Positions 5,780 through 9,024 of a DNA stretch of 9,024 nucleotides are shown here, one piece after another. A program made the position numbers and the translations under genes. The notes below the pieces were generated by a model, which did no database searches, was not told the origin of the DNA, and saw only the letters and a list, made by a program, of their open reading frames with translations. Each line of letters starts with the position of its first letter. Position 1 is the stretch's first letter. Origin of the DNA: an uncultured Bacilli bacterium. Lineage in GTDB: Bacteria > Bacillota_I > Bacilli_A > RF39 > UBA660. The stretch spans positions 1 through 9,024 of the forward strand of contig CAJUKB010000037.1 of assembly GCA_910587325.1 (NCBI GenBank), written 5' to 3'.

Positions 5780-6068
5780 AACTAAAGATAGATAGAATGA
5801 TTTATGATTTAATTAAGTAATCATTCCATAAGCAGTGCTTGTGATTAATCGAAAAAGTCCAAGCATTGCAGTGCTTGGGTTTGATATACGAATTTCAACA
5901 ATGTTGATTCTCCGTATTTCTAGATTAATTATTTATTCAATAGAATAATCGTGGAAACGGAGATAGACTTGTAGAAATGAAAATGTCATTGTTAGGTGGA
6001 CGGATGCCCAGGAACACTACCAATTATCTAGGTCATTCGGTTTTGGAGGAGTAATTCCTCCTTTTCTA
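5780..6068 (+). ncRNA. Predicted structured non-coding RNA 1 (about 290 nt)
   Basis: A strong promoter, a strong terminator and no coding frame delimit this RNA. Foldable elements are: hairpin 5795-5802/5819-5826; helix 5842-5850/5923-5931 (9 bp, one G-U) enclosing two hairpins, 5859-5865/5872-5878 (CCAAGCA/TGCTTGG) and 5886-5917 (ATACG/CGTAT plus CAAC/GTTG); hairpin 5933-5938/5943-5948; and GGTGG (5995-5999) with CTACC (6017-6021). The GC-richer 3' domain 5995-6040, with CGGATGCCCAGGAACAC, stands out from the AT-rich surroundings as if under sequence constraint. Alternative pairings exist: GCAGTGCTTG is repeated at 5832 and 5868, and TCATTC occurs at both 5821 and 6033. It is not tmRNA, SRP RNA, RNase P RNA or an obvious riboswitch. 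A raiA-type or 6S-type RNA is a guess to test, not an identification. Confidence 0.72.
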
Positions 6069-6070
6069 TT
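6045..6070 (+). terminator. Intrinsic terminator of RNA 1
   Basis: GGAGGA (6045-6050) pairs with TCCTCC (6056-6061) around the loop GTAAT, followed by TTTTCTATTT. It lies directly after the structured RNA, and the next promoter begins 8 bp later. Confidence 0.85.
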
Positions 6071-6077
6071 TGAATAA

Positions 6078-6106
6078 TTGATATTTATAGAAAATTAAGT
6101 TATAAT
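6078..6106 (+). promoter_or_regulatory. Promoter of small RNA 2
   Basis: -35 TTGATA (6078-6083), 17 bp, -10 TATAAT (6101-6106); predicted start near 6113. Its position between the RNA 1 terminator and the hairpin at 6152-6192 defines a second short transcription unit. Confidence 0.8.
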
Positions 6107-6112
6107 ATAAAT

Positions 6113-6197
6113 AGTATTAATAAGTTAACTGCAATTAATTTGTTAATATAGAAACGTGGGAATTCTTATCTACAAGTCTAATTCTCACGTTTTGGCT
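6113..6197 (+). ncRNA. Predicted small RNA 2 with an antisense loop to RNA 1
   Basis: This predicted transcript of about 80 nt has no coding frame. Its 3' end is a 13-bp hairpin (one G-U), AAACGTGGGAATT (6152-6164) with AATTCTCACGTTT (6180-6192), followed by only four T (6190-6193, partly in the stem). The 15-nt loop and first stem base contain TCTACAAGTCTA (6169-6180). This is the exact reverse complement of TAGACTTGTAGA (5964-5975) in RNA 1, a segment that appears unpaired there. A small 5' hairpin, TTAAC/GTTAA (6125-6129/6141-6145), precedes it. The layout resembles an antisense regulator or a loop-target pair, but expression is inferred only from the promoter and terminator signals. Confidence 0.6.
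6152..6193 (+). terminator. Hairpin terminator of small RNA 2
   Basis: A 13-bp stem (6152-6164/6180-6192) with a 15-nt loop is followed by a short T-run and then GGCTTTAT. The T-run is poor, so termination may be leaky, with read-through into the 20-bp repeat region downstream. Confidence 0.6.
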
Positions 6198-6201
6198 TTA
6201 T

Positions 6202-6338
6202 AAAACTTGCACTATATGCAAAATTTTATTAATTTATAAGATTTTACAAATTTTTTTCAAAAATAAATAGTATATTTCATAAAAATAAATATAAAACTTG
6301 CACTATACGCAAATTTTCTTGCATATAGTGCAAGTTTT
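6202..6338. repeat. Three copies of a 20-bp sequence forming alternative hairpins
   Basis: Copy 1 (6202-6221) is AAAACTTGCACTATATGCAA. Copy 2 (6293-6312) is identical except T to C at position 16. Copy 3 (6319-6338) is inverted, and is the exact reverse complement of copy 1. Copies 2 and 3 give a compact hairpin (6-nt loop, one C-A mismatch). Copies 1 and 3 give a perfect 20-bp stem across a 97-nt loop. The two pairings exclude each other. The segment 6222-6292 between them is AT-rich with no gene. Confidence 0.85.
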
Positions 6339-6345
6339 TAATTTT
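6293..6345 (+). terminator. Terminator-like hairpin upstream of the Spo0A-C-like gene
   Basis: Arms 6293-6312 and 6319-6338 with the loop ATTTTC are followed by TTAATTTTT. It would stop read-through from the RNA genes before the promoter at 6345-6373. Copy 1 of the repeat could disrupt it by pairing with the 3' arm. Confidence 0.65.
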
Positions 6346-6373
6346 TGAATAGTTTACATAAATGTAGTATATT
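6345..6373 (+). promoter_or_regulatory. Candidate promoter of the Spo0A-C-like gene
   Basis: -35 TTGAAT (6345-6350), 17 bp, -10 TATATT (6368-6373). It starts just past the terminator-like hairpin and about 50 bp before the GTG start. A TATAAT at 6379-6384 is an alternative -10 but has no matching -35. Confidence 0.6.
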
Positions 6374-6423
6374 TAATTTATAATTAGTTAAGAAATCATT
6401 TTGAAACTTTTCGGAGGTATTCT

Positions 6424-6810
6424 GTGAGTAGTACAAGTAATAAAAATACTAACTTAATAACTTCAACTTTAGCTTTAGTTATATCTAATAAGCTTCGTTC
6501 TCTTGGAATTAAAACAAGCAATAATGGATATAAATTTTTAGTTAGAGCTATAACAATTAAAGTTATAGAATATGATGATAATGATTTTTCTAACTTTAAT
6601 ACAATTTATGAAAAAGTTTCTAACAGCTTTAATAATACAAAAACTCCAATACAAATTGATGACTGTATATATTATTCTATTAACCATAGAAATAACAAAT
6701 TAACGAAAAATAACTTTGAAAAAGTATTTGGATTTGAATATGATGAATTTATTTTTACCAATAAAAACTTTATTGACGAAATATCTAGTATAATTAGATA
6801 TAATAATTGA
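6424..6810 (+). CDS. Stand-alone Spo0A C-terminal-domain-like protein
   Basis: At 128 aa it has no receiver domain. The stretch LRSLGIKTSNNGYKFLVRAI (24-43) aligns with the 'iGIPAhiKGYqYLReAI' start of the Spo0A effector domain. IYEKVSNSF..TKTPIQIDDCIYYSI (61-86) aligns with 'LYPaIAKKy.TTpSRVERAIRHAI'. The tail VFGFEYDEFIFTNKNFIDEI (101-120) aligns with 'FGYTvs..kgkPTNsEFIAli'. Order and spacing fit the whole sigA/DNA-binding domain. The recognition-helix arginines that contact the 0A box in Spo0A are replaced (Q, D, Y), so DNA specificity is probably changed or lost. The GTG start at 6424 is set by GGAGGT 5 bp upstream. It lies 116 bp before the sigma factor gene and may share its transcript. 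The role could be a phosphorylation-independent Spo0A competitor or a divergent regulator; neither is shown. Confidence 0.72.
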   Translation: MSSTSNKNTNLITSTLALVISNKLRSLGIKTSNNGYKFLVRAITIKVIEYDDNDFSNFNTIYEKVSNSFNNTKTPIQIDDCIYYSINHRNNKLTKNNFEKVFGFEYDEFIFTNKNFIDEISSIIRYNN

Positions 6811-6926
6811 TTACAATGAAATAAATAAGATATTAAATATATACAGATATCTTGCAACCAATTTATATGTTTTAAACATCTAACGTATGTATTTATAAAT
6901 ATAATTTTTTAAAAGGAGGTAATAAA

Positions 6927-7451
6927 TTGGATAATAATGCTTTAGTAGAAAGAGCCCAAAATGGAGATAAAGAAGCTTTTTCTCAACTTATAAAAAATGT
7001 AGAAAATGAATTATACAAAATTGCACGAACTAGATTTTATAATCAATATGATATAGAAGATGTTGTACAAGAAACGATAGTCCAGTCTCTAAAATCTATT
7101 AAAAGCTTAAAATATCCACAATATTTTAACACATGGATAATACGAATTTTAATTAATAATTGTAATATTATGTATAAGAAAAAAGGTAATACAGAATTTG
7201 AAGAAGCACAATATTCGTATATTGATAATAGCGAAGATATAAATAATAAATTAAATTTTGATAATATTATGAAAAAATTAAATTATGATGAGAGAATAGC
7301 AATAACATTATATTATATGGAAGGATATACCAATAAAGAAATAAGTAAATTACTTGAAACTAAAGTAGGTACTATAAAATCAAGAATATCACGAGCAAAA
7401 CAAAAAATAAAAGAAATATATAAGGAGGAAATTAAAAATGGACAATTTTGA
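6927..7451 (+). CDS. ECF-type RNA polymerase sigma factor
   Basis: At 174 aa it has only regions 2 and 4, as in group 4 (ECF) sigma factors, which redirect RNA polymerase to a small stress or envelope regulon. Region 2 (about 8-85) includes DIEDVVQETIVQSLKSI (42-58) and YFNTWIIRILINN (66-78). Region 4 (about 112-165) includes the HTH YTNKEISKLLETKVGTIKSR (134-153). The TTG start at 6927 is fixed by AAGGAGGT (6913-6920) 6 bp upstream. The rare start codon may keep expression low. The stop overlaps the start of the anti-sigma-like gene by 14 bp, so the two are translationally coupled and would be made in fixed ratio. I could not find a clear autoregulated ECF promoter with a 16-17 bp spacer upstream. 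Confidence 0.93.
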   Translation: MDNNALVERAQNGDKEAFSQLIKNVENELYKIARTRFYNQYDIEDVVQETIVQSLKSIKSLKYPQYFNTWIIRILINNCNIMYKKKGNTEFEEAQYSYIDNSEDINNKLNFDNIMKKLNYDERIAITLYYMEGYTNKEISKLLETKVGTIKSRISRAKQKIKEIYKEEIKNGQF

Positions 7452-8556
7452 ACGAGAAATGAATAAAATTTTTAGTAAAGATTTTACACCACCTATTAGA
7501 TATAAGAAAGCTGTTGAAAAGGCAATAGAAAAAGCACAGTATAATAATGAAAAGAATAAAATATTTTTAATGTCTAATGTAAGAAATATGGTTGCAAGTT
7601 TTGCTATTGGAATTATTATGTTATCAGGAGTAACATATGCAGGTGTAAAATTATATGAGAATATTTGGAAAAAACCAAAAGAAACAAATATTAATGAATT
7701 TTTAATAAATAATAATGATAAAAACGCACTTTTAGATGAAACTACTTTAATTAATTTAGCAATAGAAGAATTCAAAAGAATAGGTTATAATAACATTAAA
7801 GTAGAAAGTTCAGAATATATTAAGAATCCATATTCAAATGATATTTTATCTTTTCAAGTATTTGCTTACAATGAAACTGATAAAAATTTAAGTATTGTAT
7901 TAAATGCTACTACAGGTAAATTTATTTCATTTGGAACTGATTTAGACTTGCAACCACAAAATTATAGAGATAATAGATATAATATAGAAAAAAAAGCTAA
8001 AGAAATTTATATAGAATTAGGTTATGAAGAACTTGAGTACGAATTAGTAGATTTAGTGGGAAATTATCTTAATGATGAGCAAAAATCTTGGTTTTGGATA
8101 GCTACTTTTGCAAAAAAATATAATAATGTAGTAAATAAATATGAAGAGATTTCTATAAGTTTTATACCTCAAATTAATAAAGTTATAATTTTGCAAGAAG
8201 TTAATTGTGATTTTGAAAATAATGATATAGTATTAACAAAAGACGAAGCAATAGAAATTGCTAAAAATAAGGAAAAAGAGTTATATCAGAGTATAGACAA
8301 TATCGAAATAGACTGTAAGCTAGATATAGAGAAAATGAATTCTACTATATATATGATTGAAAATAATATTCAAAGTAATTTTAATTCTAAAAATGAAAAG
8401 GATGAAATTATTAATGGAAACAAATATTATACAGAAAATATTGTTAGAAATGTATATAATGTAAAAATAGCATATAAAACAACTAATAGAATAATAAATT
8501 ATTTTGTAGATACAACAACAGGAGAAATAATTGGAGGAGAGATTTTTGATTTTTAA
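7438..8556 (+). CDS. Membrane anti-sigma-like protein with PepSY/YcdB-like modules
   Basis: At 372 aa it has a charged cytoplasmic N-terminus (1-47, FEREMNKIFSKDFTPPIRYK then helix), one membrane helix (about 51-72, MVASFAIGIIMLSGVTYAGV) and a long outer portion. The outer part looks like three repeats, each a helix plus strands ending in an 'N/D-x-x-TG' or similar turn: about 101-168 (LNATTGKFISFG), 180-255 (IPQINKVIILQE) and 265-372 (VDTTTGEIIGGEIFD). This resembles PepSY/YcdB modules of secreted Firmicute proteins. The ATG at 7438 has AAGGAGG 9 bp upstream, inside the sigma gene. Position, topology and coupling argue that it binds and silences the preceding sigma factor until an envelope signal arrives. 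The N-terminus lacks a recognisable zinc-binding HxxxCxxC motif, so the contact differs from ZAS-type anti-sigmas. Confidence 0.8.
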   Translation: MDNFEREMNKIFSKDFTPPIRYKKAVEKAIEKAQYNNEKNKIFLMSNVRNMVASFAIGIIMLSGVTYAGVKLYENIWKKPKETNINEFLINNNDKNALLDETTLINLAIEEFKRIGYNNIKVESSEYIKNPYSNDILSFQVFAYNETDKNLSIVLNATTGKFISFGTDLDLQPQNYRDNRYNIEKKAKEIYIELGYEELEYELVDLVGNYLNDEQKSWFWIATFAKKYNNVVNKYEEISISFIPQINKVIILQEVNCDFENNDIVLTKDEAIEIAKNKEKELYQSIDNIEIDCKLDIEKMNSTIYMIENNIQSNFNSKNEKDEIINGNKYYTENIVRNVYNVKIAYKTTNRIINYFVDTTTGEIIGGEIFDF

Positions 8557-8561
8557 TATAA

Positions 8562-8598
8562 TAAAAGAAAAGGTATCTTTAAGATGCCTTTTCTTTTA
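8562..8598. terminator. Bidirectional terminator between convergent genes
   Basis: The left arm 8562-8577 (TAAAAGAAAAGGTATC) pairs with 8583-8598 (one T-G wobble) around a 5-nt loop. The A-rich left arm and T-rich right arm give a T-run in both directions. The stop codon of the leftward gene lies across the loop, so the 3' end of that gene is part of the terminator. Confidence 0.85.
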
Positions 8599-9024
8599 TT
8601 ATTATATTATCTAAAATAATACATATAACTTCTTTTGCTTTTGGAACTTCTCCATCATATAAATAAAAATACTCTTTCAAAATACTTTCTTCACAGTCAA
8701 CACACATAATTTTTATCGCTAATGCTATACTAGATTTTATATTATTTAAACTCTTATTATATTTTTTAGCAATTATTGGATAAATATCTCTTTGTAAATT
8801 ATAGTAGTTATAATTCTTTTTTATATATAATTCAAAAAGTACATCTTTAATATATCTTGTACCATTATATGAATAATTAAAGTTTAAATATTTTAATTCA
8901 TTTGATATTATATTTTTTATTCTATAATAATTATTATTATTTTCCTCATAATAGTTTATAAGTATATTCGATAATTTTCCTAATATATTACTACTAGTAG
9001 TAATATATTCATATATATATGAAT
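8579..9024 (-). CDS. Spo0A C-terminal-domain-like protein, 5' part beyond the window
   Basis: The frame is open from the window edge to TAA at 8579-8581 (147 residues visible, no ATG, GTG or TTG start inside). The segment ELKYLNFNYSYNGTRYIKDV followed by LFELY aligns with 'iGIPAhiKGYqYLReAI.mv', and LQRDIYPIIAKKYNKSLNNI then KSSIALAIKIM aligns with 'ItklLYPaIAKKY.TTpSRVERAIRHAIEvA'. The tail AKEVICIILDNI matches 'NSEFIALvADrI'. The IYPIIAKKYN motif is much closer to Spo0A than the copy at 6424, but the recognition helix is again altered (NIKSSIALAI). The roughly 40 residues before the domain are Asn/Tyr-rich and do not look like a receiver; whether one lies further upstream cannot be seen. 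It is convergent with the anti-sigma-like gene. Confidence 0.75.
   Translation of the reverse strand, partial: SYIYEYITTSSNILGKLSNILINYYEENNNNYYRIKNIISNELKYLNFNYSYNGTRYIKDVLFELYIKKNYNYYNLQRDIYPIIAKKYNKSLNNIKSSIALAIKIMCVDCEESILKEYFYLYDGEVPKAKEVICIILDNIIIKEKAS
8982..9024. repeat. 28-bp perfect palindrome adjoining an 18-bp palindrome
   Basis: 8982-9009 is a perfect 28-bp palindrome centred on CTAG at 8994-8997 (core ATTACTACTAGTAGTAAT). 9007-9024 (ATTCATATATATATGAAT) is a second perfect palindrome sharing three bases with it. Both lie inside the open frame of the Spo0A-C-like gene at the window end. They may be chance products of AT-rich coding sequence, a cruciform or operator, or an assembly-edge effect. 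Confidence 0.6.

Noticed and set aside
5700..6423. Right end (second att site) of the element in this non-coding stretch
   Set aside because: No recognisable repeat of the tRNA-Pro 3' end was found here; the possibility is kept only as a finding to test.
6672..6857. Leftward 61-aa hydrophobic frame
   Set aside because: It lies mostly antisense to the Spo0A-C-like gene, has no ribosome site, and has composition explained by the opposite strand.
6853..6887. Autoregulated ECF promoter (TGCAAC at 6853-6858 with CGTA at 6884-6887)
   Set aside because: The motifs look right individually, but the spacer is 25 bp instead of about 16-17.
7389..7775. Leftward 128-aa frame with membrane-like segments
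   Set aside because: It is antisense to the sigma 3' end and the anti-sigma N-terminus, both of which have clear domains and ribosome sites.

Overview
The window is very AT-rich DNA with Shine-Dalgarno-led genes, frequent TTG/GTG starts, and TAA, TAG and TGA all used as stops. Two proteins resemble the DNA-binding half of Spo0A. Together this points to a low-GC Firmicute (Bacillota), most likely a spore-forming clostridial lineage. The species cannot be named from the sequence.

Left part (1-5649): two chromosomal tRNA genes, tRNA-Arg(UCU) and tRNA-Pro(UGG), are followed by what looks like the left end of an integrative mobilizable element (IME). Just right of tRNA-Pro is a repeat-rich segment (about 246-461) that fits integrase arm-binding sites. 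A leftward gene set follows. Read from its own 5' end it is: a 64-aa protein, a DUF3846-like protein, a 58-aa protein, a 90-aa protein, an array of four hairpins containing a pMV158-like nick sequence (candidate oriT), a DUF3848-like protein, a MobV relaxase, a small excisionase-like helix-turn-helix protein and a tyrosine integrase. Many genes overlap or abut, as in an operon. No conjugation (type IV secretion) gene is visible, so the element would depend on a helper. A 227-bp control region (4706-4932) separates this set from a leftward XRE-type regulator. It holds a 16-bp perfect palindrome and five exactly 10-bp tandem repeats.

Middle (5650-6423): this 770-bp stretch has no protein gene but is dense with signals. 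The regulator's promoter fires left and a near-consensus promoter fires right, with two 11-bp tandem repeats between them. The rightward promoter drives a predicted structured RNA of about 290 nt ending in an intrinsic terminator. A second consensus promoter then drives a predicted RNA of about 80 nt. Its terminal hairpin loop carries a perfect 12-nt complement to the first RNA. Three copies of a 20-bp sequence follow, arranged so that two alternative hairpins exclude each other.

Right part (6424-9024): a stand-alone Spo0A C-terminal-like protein, an ECF-type sigma factor and an overlapping membrane anti-sigma-like protein with PepSY/YcdB-like modules all read rightward. They converge on a second Spo0A C-terminal-like gene, cut by the window end. 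Whether this part is element cargo or host chromosome is unresolved, because no second copy of the tRNA-Pro 3' end was found.

The most unusual items are the paired RNAs with their antisense match, the solo Spo0A-C-like proteins flanking a sigma/anti-sigma pair, the 10-bp iterons, and the hairpin-rich candidate oriT.
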